DNA of 64,000 nucleotides. Source: Pirellulales bacterium (GTDB taxonomy: Bacteria; Planctomycetota; Planctomycetia; Pirellulales; Thermoguttaceae). Below the pieces are notes generated by a model that had not been told where the DNA came from, made no database searches, and worked only from the letters and a program-made list of their open reading frames with translations. The translations under genes were made by a program, and so were the position numbers. Positions 9,084 to 17,545 of the stretch are shown piece after piece. How positions within the stretch are numbered: position 1 is the stretch's first letter; each line of letters begins with the position of its first letter. The DNA is taken from positions 1 through 64,000 of the forward strand of contig JAFGDS010000009.1 of the NCBI GenBank assembly GCA_016931995.1, written 5' to 3'.

Positions 9084-9340
9084 CAGATGGTCTCCTGTTG
9101 CGGGCTAGAACCTTATTCCCTGTTCGGGGTGGCACGCACCGAGAGTTGGGGAACGTGCCTCATGCCGGGCTGAAACGCCACGATCGATCGCCGGTCATTA
9201 TCGTGTCCGTCTGGCCCGAATGCAACCGGCCGGACCGCCAGAAGCTCGGTCATCGGTGGCACGCTCTGAGCAAAGCGAAGGGCGTGGGACCAAATCGAGC
9301 AGGGCGTGCTAACAAGTCGATGAGGCTGGCGGGCTAACGA

Positions 9341-10126
9341 CTATTCCCACGCCACCACCACGGGGGACCCAACCTGGATGCCCAGCCGCGCCGCGGCCGA
9401 CTCGCCCACGATGGCCAACTCCAAGCAGTTCTGCGAGCTGACCAAGGCGATGAACGTGCCATGGGGATGCTCGCTGTAGGCGTTGTATATACCCCATGTT
9501 TCGTAGATATTACAAACCACGCACGCTCTTTCGTCCATGGGTCGGCCCGCGAGCATGTCCGCCGTGATGTTCGTCACGAGGTTGCCGAATGAGTCGATCC
9601 GCAGCACCACGCCTTCGACGCGATCCTGCCTCTGGACAGGGTTGGGCCAATCGAGGGAGCCGAGCAGGGGGTGCGCCGATCCCAATAGCGTCGGGTCCAA
9701 GCCCAGGCTCAGATGGGCCGCCACCGGCGCGATGATGTCGCGGCCGTGAAACGTCGACGAGACGGGTTCAAGCCAGTACTTCGGATTCTCCAGCCGGACG
9801 AGCAATTCCGGCGGATGGCGCCGGGTGACGCGGCTCAACAGGCCGTTGTCCGGCGCGACGAATCCCCGGCCGGCCACCCGGGCGAAGACGATCGGACGAC
9901 CGCTGCCTACCCCCGGATCGACCACCGCCACGTGGATGGTCCCTTCCGGAAACCGCGTGGCCACGTCCTCCAACACGATGGCTCCCTCGCGAACGTCCTG
10001 CGGCGGGATGGCGTGGGTGATGTCCACCAGCGTCGCGGCCGGGTTGATCGAGAAGATCACCCCTTTCATGATCGCCACGTAGGGGCTGCCCGTGCCGAAA
10101 TCGGTCGTTAGCGTGATGATGCTCAC
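9341..10126 (-). CDS. SAM hydrolase (DUF62, chlorinase/fluorinase superfamily)
   Basis: This 261-residue protein belongs to the S-adenosyl-L-methionine hydroxide adenosyltransferase family, which cleaves SAM to adenosine and methionine using water. The conserved triad is visible: Asp70 in VVDPGVGS, Arg77 in SGRPIV and His127 in FHGRD. The N-terminus has the ITLTTDFG signature. Family halogenases carry an insertion loop that I do not see, so hydrolysis rather than halogenation is expected. The GTG start overlaps the gatB stop codon by 4 bases (GTGA), which indicates translational coupling to gatB. Why SAM hydrolysis is linked to the amidotransferase is not clear. Confidence 0.9.
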   Translation of the reverse strand: MSIITLTTDFGTGSPYVAIMKGVIFSINPAATLVDITHAIPPQDVREGAIVLEDVATRFPEGTIHVAVVDPGVGSGRPIVFARVAGRGFVAPDNGLLSRVTRRHPPELLVRLENPKYWLEPVSSTFHGRDIIAPVAAHLSLGLDPTLLGSAHPLLGSLDWPNPVQRQDRVEGVVLRIDSFGNLVTNITADMLAGRPMDERACVVCNIYETWGIYNAYSEHPHGTFIALVSSQNCLELAIVGESAAARLGIQVGSPVVVAWE

Positions 10127-11598
10127 AGCTTCTGGACCAGCCTGAGACAGGTTTCCTGGACCTGGCCGGGGTTGACGTTGGGATTGCGCCGCTTGGCCTG
10201 GCCAACCAGCGCCCCCACCGCCTTAAGCCTACCTTCCTTGAGATCCTCGACAATCCTGGGATTGGCGTCAAGCAGCTCGCGGCAAAGGGCTTCCAACTCC
10301 GACGGGGCCACCTGCTGGATGCCCAGGGCCACCGTGGCTTTCTCCAGCGACTGGCCGGTTTCCATCATATGGGCAAGCACCTCGCGGCCACGACTGGTGG
10401 TGAACTGGCCGGCTGCCACCCGCGCGAGCAACTCGGCGAGCGACTCAGCCGCGACCGGGAAGGCCTCGATCGCGATTTGCCGCTCGTTCAGGGTCCGAAG
10501 AACGTCCTGCTGGACCCAGTTGGCCGCGGCCTTGCCATCGCCGGCGCCGTCGGCCACCTTCACGAAGTAGTCCACCACGCCGCGGCCCTGGCCCACCAGC
10601 ACGTCGGCGTCGTAGGGCGTAATGCCGAAGGTCTGCTGGAGCCGCATGCGCAACGCGGAGGGCAACTCGCCCAATTCGGCGGCGATGCGTTCGACTTGTT
10701 CGACGGTCGTGGTGACCGGCACGAGGTCCGGCTCCGGCAGGTAGCGGTAGTCGCTCGATTCCTCCTTGGTCCGCTGCGGCTTGGTTGCTTGCGCGTCCTC
10801 GTCCCAGCCCCGCGTGGTCTTGTGTCCGCCGGGCCCGCCCAGTCTGACGCTGGTTTGCTGAAATAGTTCGTATTGCCGTTGCGCCTCGAAAGCCATCGCC
10901 CGTTCGACCGCGCGGAAGCTGTTCATGTTCTTCACTTCGACGATCGGCGTGGCCGCCGTGCCCCCCGGCGTCTCGACGTGCAGGTTGATATTCGCGTCCA
11001 CCCGCAAACTGCCCTCCTGCATGTTGCAATCCGACACGCCGAGGTAGTTCAAAAGGAGCTTTAGTTCGGTCAGATAGGCTCTCGCCTCGGCGGGCGAGCG
11101 GAGGTCGGGCTGGCTGACGATCTCCAACAGGGGCGTGCCGGCGCGGTTCAGGTCAATCCGGCTGTCGGCCCTGCCGGCCGCCTCGTCGTGCATGCTCTTG
11201 CCCGCGTCCTCTTCCAAATGCACGCGGAGGATCCGCACGTCCTTGGGCTCGAATTGGTCCTTCGCGTCGCTGATTGCCAGCCGCCCGTTTCGGCCCAGCG
11301 GCAGGTCGTATTGGCTGATCTGGAAGCCCTTGGGCAGATCGGGATAGTAATACTGCTTCCGGTCCCACTTTGAAAAACGCGGGATCTCGCAATCCAGCGC
11401 GGCGGCCGTCTTCAGGGCCAACTCCACCGCGCGGCGGTTCATCACCGGCAGCGCCCCCGGCATGCCGATGCACACCGGGCACGTTTGCGTATTGGGCGGC
11501 GCCCCGAACGTCGTGGGGCACCCGCAAAACAGCTTGCTCTGGGTGAGCAACTGCACGTGGACTTCCAGGCCGATGACGATCGTGTAGGGGGTGGACAT
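10123..11598 (-). CDS. gatB: Aspartyl/glutamyl-tRNA amidotransferase subunit B
   Basis: This 491-residue subunit of GatCAB phosphorylates and amidates misacylated Glu-tRNA(Gln) or Asp-tRNA(Asn). The N-terminus IGLEVHVQLLTQSKLFCGC and the following CPVCIGMPG give the zinc-ribbon cysteines; IDLNRAGTPLLEIVS and YRYLPEPDL are invariant GatB blocks. The C-terminal YqeY-like tail ends in NVNPGQVQETCLRLV. I chose Met at 11598 because family members start at this point; an upstream extension to 11670 contains no conserved residues. The gene lies downstream of a toxin-antitoxin-like pair that separates it from gatA. No gatC is seen in the window. Confidence 0.95.
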   Translation of the reverse strand: MSTPYTIVIGLEVHVQLLTQSKLFCGCPTTFGAPPNTQTCPVCIGMPGALPVMNRRAVELALKTAAALDCEIPRFSKWDRKQYYYPDLPKGFQISQYDLPLGRNGRLAISDAKDQFEPKDVRILRVHLEEDAGKSMHDEAAGRADSRIDLNRAGTPLLEIVSQPDLRSPAEARAYLTELKLLLNYLGVSDCNMQEGSLRVDANINLHVETPGGTAATPIVEVKNMNSFRAVERAMAFEAQRQYELFQQTSVRLGGPGGHKTTRGWDEDAQATKPQRTKEESSDYRYLPEPDLVPVTTTVEQVERIAAELGELPSALRMRLQQTFGITPYDADVLVGQGRGVVDYFVKVADGAGDGKAAANWVQQDVLRTLNERQIAIEAFPVAAESLAELLARVAAGQFTTSRGREVLAHMMETGQSLEKATVALGIQQVAPSELEALCRELLDANPRIVEDLKEGRLKAVGALVGQAKRRNPNVNPGQVQETCLRLVQKL

Positions 11599-11672
11599 GG
11601 GGATTGGGGGATTGGGATCAGAAACCGCCGGCGGCTTTGCAGAAACCTGCCGCGTTCGCCTCCGTTTCACGG

Positions 11673-12035
11673 TTACGCAGGTCGCAGCCGCACGCGTCCT
11701 GGCTCGGCGATTGCCAACCGGCCTGGGAGCCGTTTGAGGATGGCCCCGTCCGCGAAGAAGGCGCCCACGAGGCGGAGGATGCTCTCACGGTTGGCGTTGT
11801 CGGGGAAAACAAACACCACAAGACCCGCAAAGTCTTCCGGTGGATAAACCCGGACGTCGGCGAAGTCGAAATCGCCCGTCACGAGACACAGACCGTTTTG
11901 CCGAGCAAATGCGGCGATGCGATCGTCGGATGCTGCCCCGAGACCAATGTCGCGGACATCGGTCGCCTCATGCCCCAGGTCGCGCAGGAGATCGGCAGTG
12001 GGACGCGGGAGATCGGCGTCGATCAGGACCTTCAT
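11673..12035 (-). CDS. DUF5615 PIN-like toxin-type protein
   Basis: This 120-residue protein matches the DUF5615 PIN-like family, small nuclease-fold proteins usually paired with DUF433 proteins as toxin-antitoxin modules. Acidic residues of a PIN-like fold are seen in KVLIDADLPR (Asp6, Asp8), in ATDVRDIGLGAASDD and in LVTGDFDFAD (about residues 51 to 60). The DUF433 gene sits 9 bases upstream on the same strand. If it is a toxin, it would be an RNase; that is inferred from the family. The pair lies between gatA and gatB, which is unusual for an operon of an essential enzyme. Confidence 0.85.
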   Translation of the reverse strand: MKVLIDADLPRPTADLLRDLGHEATDVRDIGLGAASDDRIAAFARQNGLCLVTGDFDFADVRVYPPEDFAGLVVFVFPDNANRESILRLVGAFFADGAILKRLPGRLAIAEPGRVRLRPA

Positions 12036-12044
12036 GGCGGCTTG

Positions 12045-12266
12045 TCACGCCGGGAGAGGATGGTGTTGCTCGCGATTGAGTAGCTCGGCTGCGTAGTCCA
12101 GCGCAGCCCGCACGTCCTCGGACGTTAGATCGAAGTCCTTCTGGACGTCCTCGAGGCTCATGCCTCCGGCAAGATAGCCAATGACTCGAGCCACCGGCAC
12201 TCGCGTGCCTCGAATCACCGGCTTGCCGTGGCACACGTGTGGGTCGATCACAATTCGATTGTTCAT
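12045..12266 (-). CDS. DUF433 antitoxin-type protein
   Basis: This 73-residue protein has the compact DUF433 winged-helix signature: IDPHVCHGKPVIRGTRVPV, then ARVIGYLAGGMSLEDVQKDF, then LTSEDVRAALDYAAE. DUF433 proteins are usually encoded immediately upstream of DUF5615 PIN-like proteins and are thought to act as DNA-binding antitoxins. The start at 12266 gives the standard family length; a start at 12299 would add 11 unconserved residues. It probably represses its own promoter in the 130 bases downstream of gatA. Confidence 0.88.
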   Translation of the reverse strand: MNNRIVIDPHVCHGKPVIRGTRVPVARVIGYLAGGMSLEDVQKDFDLTSEDVRAALDYAAELLNREQHHPLPA

Positions 12267-12397
12267 GGCCTTGGCCGCCCCCTCATTCTTCATGCCCACG
12301 GAGCTTCGTTCATCGCTAGCAAAACCCTACACCTCCGACGGCTCGACCTGCGATCTCTACTCCATTCTACCAGGCAATCCCCTTCCCGTCCAGGGGA

Positions 12398-13936
12398 TCA
12401 CCCCAGCTCCGGCTGTCGCGTGTGCCAGGCGGTCGCCGATTGAAACATGCATGCGCCGCGAAGCAGACGCTCTTCTTCAAACGGCGGCGCCTGCAATTGC
12501 AGCCCGATGGGCAGTCCGCCGGAACTGAAACCGCACGGGATCGAGATCGCCGGAATGCCGGCGAGGTTCGCGGTGATCGTGTACAGGTCGAACAGGTACA
12601 TGGCCAACGGATCGTTCACCTTCTCGCCCAGGCGAAACGCCGGGCTGGGCGTGACCGGGCCCACCAACAGGTCCACCGATTCCAGCGCGCGATCCACGTC
12701 CTGGCGGATCAGCCGGCGGACCTTCAGGGCCTTGAGATAATAGGCGTCGTAATAGCCCGCGCTCAGGGCGTACGTGCCCAGCATGATCCGCCGCTTCACC
12801 TCGGGCCCCAGGCTCTCCGCGCGGCTCCGGCGGTACATCCGCACCAGCGCCGTGTCGAGCGACTCGAGCGCCGCCGCATCGCCGGATTTGGTCAACGCCT
12901 TGCGCTCGGCCTCGAGCTGAGCCGTCATCCGCGCCACGTCGGTGCGATAGCCGTAGTGCGCCCCGTCGTATCGGGCGAGATTGCTCGACGCCTCGCTCGG
13001 AGCAATCAGGTAATAGGTGGCCACGGCGTACTTGCCGTGCGGCAGCGAGACCTCGCGGACCGTCGCGCCCAGCGAGCGGTACACGTCCAGCGCCTCCTCC
13101 ATCGCCGCGGCAATCTCCGGATCGAGCCCTTCGCCCACGTGCTCGCGCACGACTCCGAGGCGCAATCCTTCCAGCGGCCGCGCGACCGAGTCGGTGTAGC
13201 GGGGCACGGGCCGGTCGACCGACGTGGCGTCCAGCGGGTCGTGGCCGGCAATCACCTCGAGCAAAAGCGCAACGTCCTCAACCGTTCGCGCCAGCGGCCC
13301 GATCTGATCGAGACTGCTGGCGAAGGCCACGAGTCCGTAGCGACTCACGCGGCCGTAGGTCGGCTTCAATCCCGTCACGCCGCACAACGCCGCCGGCGCG
13401 CGGATCGATCCGCCCGTGTCGCTGCCGATCGAAAGCGGCGTCATGCCCGCCGCCACCGCGGCCGCCGCGCCGCCGCTCGATCCGCCGGGCGTCCGCGCAA
13501 GATCCCATGGGTTGTGCACCGGGCCAAAAGCCGAATTCTCGTTCGACCCTCCCATGGCGAACTCGTCCAGGTTCGTCCGACCGATGAGCACGGCGTCGGC
13601 CGCCCTAAGCCGGGCGACCGCGGTGGCATCGTAGGGCGGGCGGAAATGTTCGAGCATCCGCGAGCCGCAGGTGGTCAACTCGCCGCGCTGGCAGAGCAGA
13701 TCCTTCACGGCGACGGGCAGACCGGCCAGCCGCCCCACCGGCTTGCCCTTCGCCCGGCGCGCGTCGATCTCGGCTGCCTGGGCCAGCGCTGCCTCGACAT
13801 CGACTCGCAGGAACGCCCGAACCGCGCCGTCGTGCCGCGCGATCCGGTCGAGATATGCCTGGGTCACGTCGACCGCCTTCAACCGGCCGGCCTCGAGTTG
13901 GGCAAGCAGTTCCGTCGCCGACAGCTCGGTCAACAT
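12398..13936 (-). CDS. gatA: Aspartyl/glutamyl-tRNA amidotransferase subunit A
   Basis: This 512-residue amidase-signature enzyme releases ammonia from glutamine for the GatCAB complex. The Ser-cisSer-Lys triad is visible: Lys78 in PVAVKDLL, the Ser pair 153/154 in TPGGSSGG and nucleophile Ser177 in GSDTGGSIR. The substrate region [20 protein letters not shown] and DPLDATS are diagnostic of GatA rather than other amidases. Met at 13936 was chosen because [17 protein letters not shown] matches the normal N-terminus. The protein is slightly longer than typical (about 485) owing to the C-terminal region. Downstream is the DUF433/DUF5615 pair and then gatB. Confidence 0.95.
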   Translation of the reverse strand: MLTELSATELLAQLEAGRLKAVDVTQAYLDRIARHDGAVRAFLRVDVEAALAQAAEIDARRAKGKPVGRLAGLPVAVKDLLCQRGELTTCGSRMLEHFRPPYDATAVARLRAADAVLIGRTNLDEFAMGGSNENSAFGPVHNPWDLARTPGGSSGGAAAAVAAGMTPLSIGSDTGGSIRAPAALCGVTGLKPTYGRVSRYGLVAFASSLDQIGPLARTVEDVALLLEVIAGHDPLDATSVDRPVPRYTDSVARPLEGLRLGVVREHVGEGLDPEIAAAMEEALDVYRSLGATVREVSLPHGKYAVATYYLIAPSEASSNLARYDGAHYGYRTDVARMTAQLEAERKALTKSGDAAALESLDTALVRMYRRSRAESLGPEVKRRIMLGTYALSAGYYDAYYLKALKVRRLIRQDVDRALESVDLLVGPVTPSPAFRLGEKVNDPLAMYLFDLYTITANLAGIPAISIPCGFSSGGLPIGLQLQAPPFEEERLLRGACMFQSATAWHTRQPELG

Positions 13937-13974
13937 GTGAGGGGATCCCAATAGGAATCGTTCCGGACTACACC

Positions 13975-14062
13975 TGTAGCACCGCCGCCCTCGGCCGTGT
14001 TGAGCGCAACCCAGCCGAGGGCGGTGTTAATCGCAACCCAGCCGGGGGCGGCTGGGCTACAC
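13975..14062. repeat. Tandem CAACCCAGCC intergenic repeat
   Basis: Between gatA and the dus gene the motif CGCAACCCAGCCGAGGGCGG, then TCGCAACCCAGCCGGGGGCGG, occurs twice in direct orientation. An inverted partner flanks the first copy (GCCGCCCTCGGC), and the region closes with GGCTGGGCTACA. It could form alternative hairpins. No gene is visible in these bases. It could act as a bidirectional terminator-like structure, but there is no T-run. Confidence 0.6.
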
Positions 14063-14118
14063 GTCGCCGCACAAGAGATTATCATGCATCGTGACACGAA
14101 ACAACAGGAAGACCCCGC

Positions 14119-15195
14119 ATGACCACCCGTTTCCCCGCCCTCCACATCGGCCCGCTGGCCATCGGCCCGCCGGTGGCGCAGGCTGCGCTGAGCGGCTACA
14201 GCGACGCTCCGATGCGGGTGATCGCCCGGCGGTTGGGGGCCGGTTACACGGTGGGCGAGGTGTGGCTCGATCGGTTCGTTGTCGAGGCCAGCCACGGCCG
14301 TAGGGGCCGGCGACTGCTGGCCGTCCGCGACGAGGAGCACCCTTGCGGCGCGCAACTGATGGGTAGCCGGCCGGAGGAGTTCATCCCGGCGGCGCTCGCG
14401 CTCGTGCGCCTCGGATTCGACGCGATCGACCTGAACCTCGCCTGTCCCGTGCGCAAGGTGCTGGCTCGGCGCCGCGGCGGTTTTCTGATGGGCCAGCCCG
14501 ACGTGGCCCTGGAAATCGTCTCTCGCGTCCGCGACGCCTTGCCCCCGGAGATCCCCGTCACGGTGAAGCTTCGCAGCGGGTTGGACGAGAGCCCCGAGAG
14601 CCGCGAGCGATTTTTCGCGATCTTCGACGGCGCCTTCGGCCGGGGCGCGGCCGCCGCCACGGTCCACCCCCGCACCGTGGCCCAACGCTACGCGGGCCGC
14701 GCCGCTTGGGCGTTTCTCGCCGAGGTGAAACGCCATGCCATCGGGCGGATCGTGCTGGGTAGCGGCGATCTATTTCGCGCGGAAGACTGCCTGGCCATGC
14801 TCCGCCAGACGGGCGTGGACGGCGCGTGCATCGCCCGCGGCGCGATCGGCAACCCGTGGATCTTCGCCCAGGTCCGCGCCCTGCTCGAAGGCCGGCCGCT
14901 GCCGCCTCCACCCAGCGTTTACGAGCAGCGCGACGTGATTGTCGAGCACTATCGGATGGCCGAGGAAGTGTACGGCCCGAAGCGAAGCGGCCGGCGGATG
15001 CGCAAATTCGGCATCCGCTACGCGCAGCTTCATCCGCAATACGCCGAGGTCCGCGCGGCCTTCATCGCCACGCGCCGGCCCGGCGACGTCCGCGAGGTCC
15101 TGCGCCGCTGGTACGCCGACGACCTACCCGGCCGTTGGCCCGATGTGGAATCCTTTGGCCGCATGGTAGAGGGCCACGTGGAGTGCGACGATTAG
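14119..15195 (+). CDS. dus: tRNA-dihydrouridine synthase
   Basis: This 358-residue FMN enzyme reduces uridines in the tRNA D-loop with NADPH. The active-site cysteine is Cys109 in DLNLACPVRKV, followed by the phosphate-binding HPRTVAQRYAGRAAW and the flavin-site GSGDLF and ARGAIGNPWIF. The usual GxG after the Cys motif (normally KxxxxGxGAAL) is replaced by a basic run LARRRGGFLM. That could alter specificity among DusA, DusB and DusC types. AGGAAG lies 8 bases before the ATG. Its stop overlaps the tail of the convergent pyrophosphorylase gene by 4 bases. A second Dus is encoded at about 57 kb. Confidence 0.92.
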   Translation: MTTRFPALHIGPLAIGPPVAQAALSGYSDAPMRVIARRLGAGYTVGEVWLDRFVVEASHGRRGRRLLAVRDEEHPCGAQLMGSRPEEFIPAALALVRLGFDAIDLNLACPVRKVLARRRGGFLMGQPDVALEIVSRVRDALPPEIPVTVKLRSGLDESPESRERFFAIFDGAFGRGAAAATVHPRTVAQRYAGRAAWAFLAEVKRHAIGRIVLGSGDLFRAEDCLAMLRQTGVDGACIARGAIGNPWIFAQVRALLEGRPLPPPPSVYEQRDVIVEHYRMAEEVYGPKRSGRRMRKFGIRYAQLHPQYAEVRAAFIATRRPGDVREVLRRWYADDLPGRWPDVESFGRMVEGHVECDD

Positions 15196-16586
15196 GGCGT
15201 GAAATACGTCGGCTCAAGGACGCGCGTGCCCCGCAAAAGCCGGCCGGCGAGCTCCTCGGGATCGAGGGCCAAAAGCGGGCTGATCTCGACCGGCACGCCC
15301 TCGCGAACCTCGACGCCCGCCGCGCGAAGCCACCGCGCGTGCTCCGCCACGAGCTGCGCGCGGACCCAGTCGGGCGTGTCGGTGGCCGCGCCGGGCGCGT
15401 TTTTCAAGGGGGCAAACGCCCGGGCAGGATCGACCTCCACGACTATCGCGTTCTCGGCCGACGGCAACAGATCGAAAATGAACCGCTCGAACTTGATCGC
15501 GTTGGGCGCGTCCGGCTCGATCCGCTTGCCCGATGCGTCGACGTAGGGCACTTTCTTTTTCGCAATATGAAACGGCAAGGCGTCGGCCCGATGGGCCATC
15601 CGATCGAGAAACGCCACGTCGAACACGTGCACCGCTATGCTGCCGGCCCAGATTTCCAACGAACCGTCGGCCGCGCGGCGCCGGGCCACGTCGTCGGGCA
15701 GGTCGCTGTATTCGATCACGTGCAGCCGGCCGTCGATGTCGACCACATTGCCAACCCGTTCGAGCGGATCGCGCTTGGCGATCACCTGGCTCGACGCCTC
15801 CGACCCGGCCAGCAGGTGATACCCGAGGAACTCCGGTCCGGCGATATCGACCAGCGGATTATCAACCTGGAAGTAAAAGAGCTGCTCAATCCCTCGCGAT
15901 TGGGCGTCTGCCAGCGAACCGCCGCGCACCAGCGCCGCCAGCGTGCCGCCGTGGCCGTCGGGGCTCAGGGCCAGGTGTTCCGGGCCGTCCAACAGCAGCT
16001 TGCCCGTCGTGGCGTCCACCGCCGGCATCGTTCCTTGGCAAAAGACGCGGAGATCGCGTTCGGGCAGCCCGAACCGGTCGTGTCGGGCGAGGAAATCGAC
16101 CGTTTCGTCGTGCGTGACCGGGCTGGTCATGAGGTAGAGCGGGACGGGTTTGCCGTAGCGCCGCGCGGCGGCAAGCATCTTTTCGATGTGGAACTGAAAG
16201 AGCGACTTGCCCGACACCGGCCCGATGGGAAACATGCCCTTGGGATGGTTGAACCCCAGCCTCGTCCCCTGCCCTCCGGCCACGAGGATGACGCCGACCC
16301 GGCCGTCGCGCAGGGCCTCGATGCCCCTTTGCCTGGCCTCGTCGGCGGAGAACCGATTGCCCTGGCCATTCAACCGGAACGCCGCCGGCGGCCTCGATCG
16401 CTTGGCCATCGCGCCCAAATCGCTCAGCGCGTCCCGCTGCTGGTACAGCCGAGCGATCCGCTCGAAATCAATGGCCCGGATCTCGGCTTCCAGCGTCGCT
16501 TGCCGCGACGCATTAAGCTGATTCCAGAAGGCGATCAGGTGCATCTGATCGTGCATCTCCAAAAGGGTTTCAAGCGAGGACTTCAT
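15192..16586 (-). CDS. UDPGP-family UDP-sugar pyrophosphorylase
   Basis: This 464-residue enzyme belongs to the eukaryote-type UDPGP family (UAP1/AGX-like). It should form a UDP-sugar, most likely UDP-N-acetylglucosamine or UDP-hexose, from UTP and sugar-1-phosphate. The uridine-binding loop VAGGQGTRLGFNHPKGMFP (residues about 102 to 120), LALSPDGHGG, FYFQVDNPLV and NAIKFERFIFDLLP are the conserved blocks. The choice between UDP-GlcNAc and UDP-glucose or galactose cannot be made by eye. It would feed peptidoglycan-precursor or envelope-glycan synthesis, in line with the glycosyltransferases at 25 to 31 kb. Confidence 0.9.
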   Translation of the reverse strand: MKSSLETLLEMHDQMHLIAFWNQLNASRQATLEAEIRAIDFERIARLYQQRDALSDLGAMAKRSRPPAAFRLNGQGNRFSADEARQRGIEALRDGRVGVILVAGGQGTRLGFNHPKGMFPIGPVSGKSLFQFHIEKMLAAARRYGKPVPLYLMTSPVTHDETVDFLARHDRFGLPERDLRVFCQGTMPAVDATTGKLLLDGPEHLALSPDGHGGTLAALVRGGSLADAQSRGIEQLFYFQVDNPLVDIAGPEFLGYHLLAGSEASSQVIAKRDPLERVGNVVDIDGRLHVIEYSDLPDDVARRRAADGSLEIWAGSIAVHVFDVAFLDRMAHRADALPFHIAKKKVPYVDASGKRIEPDAPNAIKFERFIFDLLPSAENAIVVEVDPARAFAPLKNAPGAATDTPDWVRAQLVAEHARWLRAAGVEVREGVPVEISPLLALDPEELAGRLLRGTRVLEPTYFTP

Positions 16587-16756
16587 GGGCTTTCTCTGCT
16601 GGCTGGCTTCTCACGAGGTTTCGTCGATGGGTTACGTTGGTTTATGAACGAAGACCGAAAAATGATCTCCTCCCTCATCTCAATCCCGTGAATCTTGTCA
16701 ATCCTGTCTATTCCTTTGGTCTCTTGGCAAACCGAGCCTGGAGCATCGTCCTTTTT

Positions 16757-17545
16757 TCAAAGCGACACCTCCAACCCGTCGTACGCCGGCTCCATGCCCT
16801 CGGGCAATTGGCGGGCCAGGGCGTCGTGTTCGAGGCGGTGGCACATGTGGGTGAGGATGGTCCGTTTCGGGGCCAGGCGTTCGGCCGTGGCGATGGCTTC
16901 CTCGACGTTCATATGGGTGACGTGCGGCGTGTGGCGGAGGCAGCCGAGGATCAGCGTGTCCAGCCCTGTTAGCTTCTCCATGCTTTCCGGCGGAATTTCC
17001 TTCACATCGGTGCAGTAGGCCAGGTTGCCGAAGCGGAAGCCCAACACGTCGTAGCGGCCGTGGCGCAGGCGGATCGGCGTGATCCGTGCGCCGAGGGCCT
17101 CGAACGGCTCGGTGTCGATCCGGCGGAATTCGAGCTTCGGCACGCCGCCGGCCGGATAGGCCATTGCCACCGGATCGAAGGCGTAGTCGAACGCCGAGCG
17201 GATCTTCGCCTCGACCGATTCCTCGCAGTAGATCGGCACGTCGGCTTCGAGATAACGGGGCAGGATCCGAAGATCGTCGAGCCCGAACAGATGGTCCGCG
17301 TGCGAATGCGTGTACAACACCGCGTGGACCACGCCGATTTGCGCGCGCAGCAGTTGCAGCCGCAGCTCGGGCGTCGTGTCGATCAGCAGATTGCCCTCGG
17401 GCAGGCCGATCGCGACGCTGGAGCGCATGCGGTGGTTCTTCGGGTTGGCGCTGGTACAGGTCGCGCAGTCGCACCCGATCACGGGAACGCCGTGGGACGT
17501 GCCCGTGCCGAGGAAAACAAGCTTGCCGGCGATGTCGCGCGTCAC
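16757..17545 (-). CDS. PhnP-like metallo-beta-lactamase-fold hydrolase
   Basis: This 262-residue protein is an MBL-fold phosphodiesterase-type hydrolase. The metal site is THSHADH (His80, His82, Asp84, His85), and the PhnP-type structural cluster is seen in GTSHGVPVIGCDCATC (Cys25, Cys27, Cys30). Later ligands are in LGCLRHTPHVTH and ILTHMCH. The GTG start at 17545 overlaps the stop of the upstream TPR gene by 4 bases (GTGA), indicating coupling. Family members hydrolyse cyclic phosphates such as those in phosphonate breakdown. No phn genes are nearby, so the substrate is open. Confidence 0.9.
   Translation of the reverse strand: MTRDIAGKLVFLGTGTSHGVPVIGCDCATCTSANPKNHRMRSSVAIGLPEGNLLIDTTPELRLQLLRAQIGVVHAVLYTHSHADHLFGLDDLRILPRYLEADVPIYCEESVEAKIRSAFDYAFDPVAMAYPAGGVPKLEFRRIDTEPFEALGARITPIRLRHGRYDVLGFRFGNLAYCTDVKEIPPESMEKLTGLDTLILGCLRHTPHVTHMNVEEAIATAERLAPKRTILTHMCHRLEHDALARQLPEGMEPAYDGLEVSL

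Noticed and set aside
9084-9340. Possible tRNA or small RNA gene between serA and the DUF62 gene
   Set aside because: No cloverleaf, no TTCGA-containing T-loop with matching stem and no terminator was found by eye.
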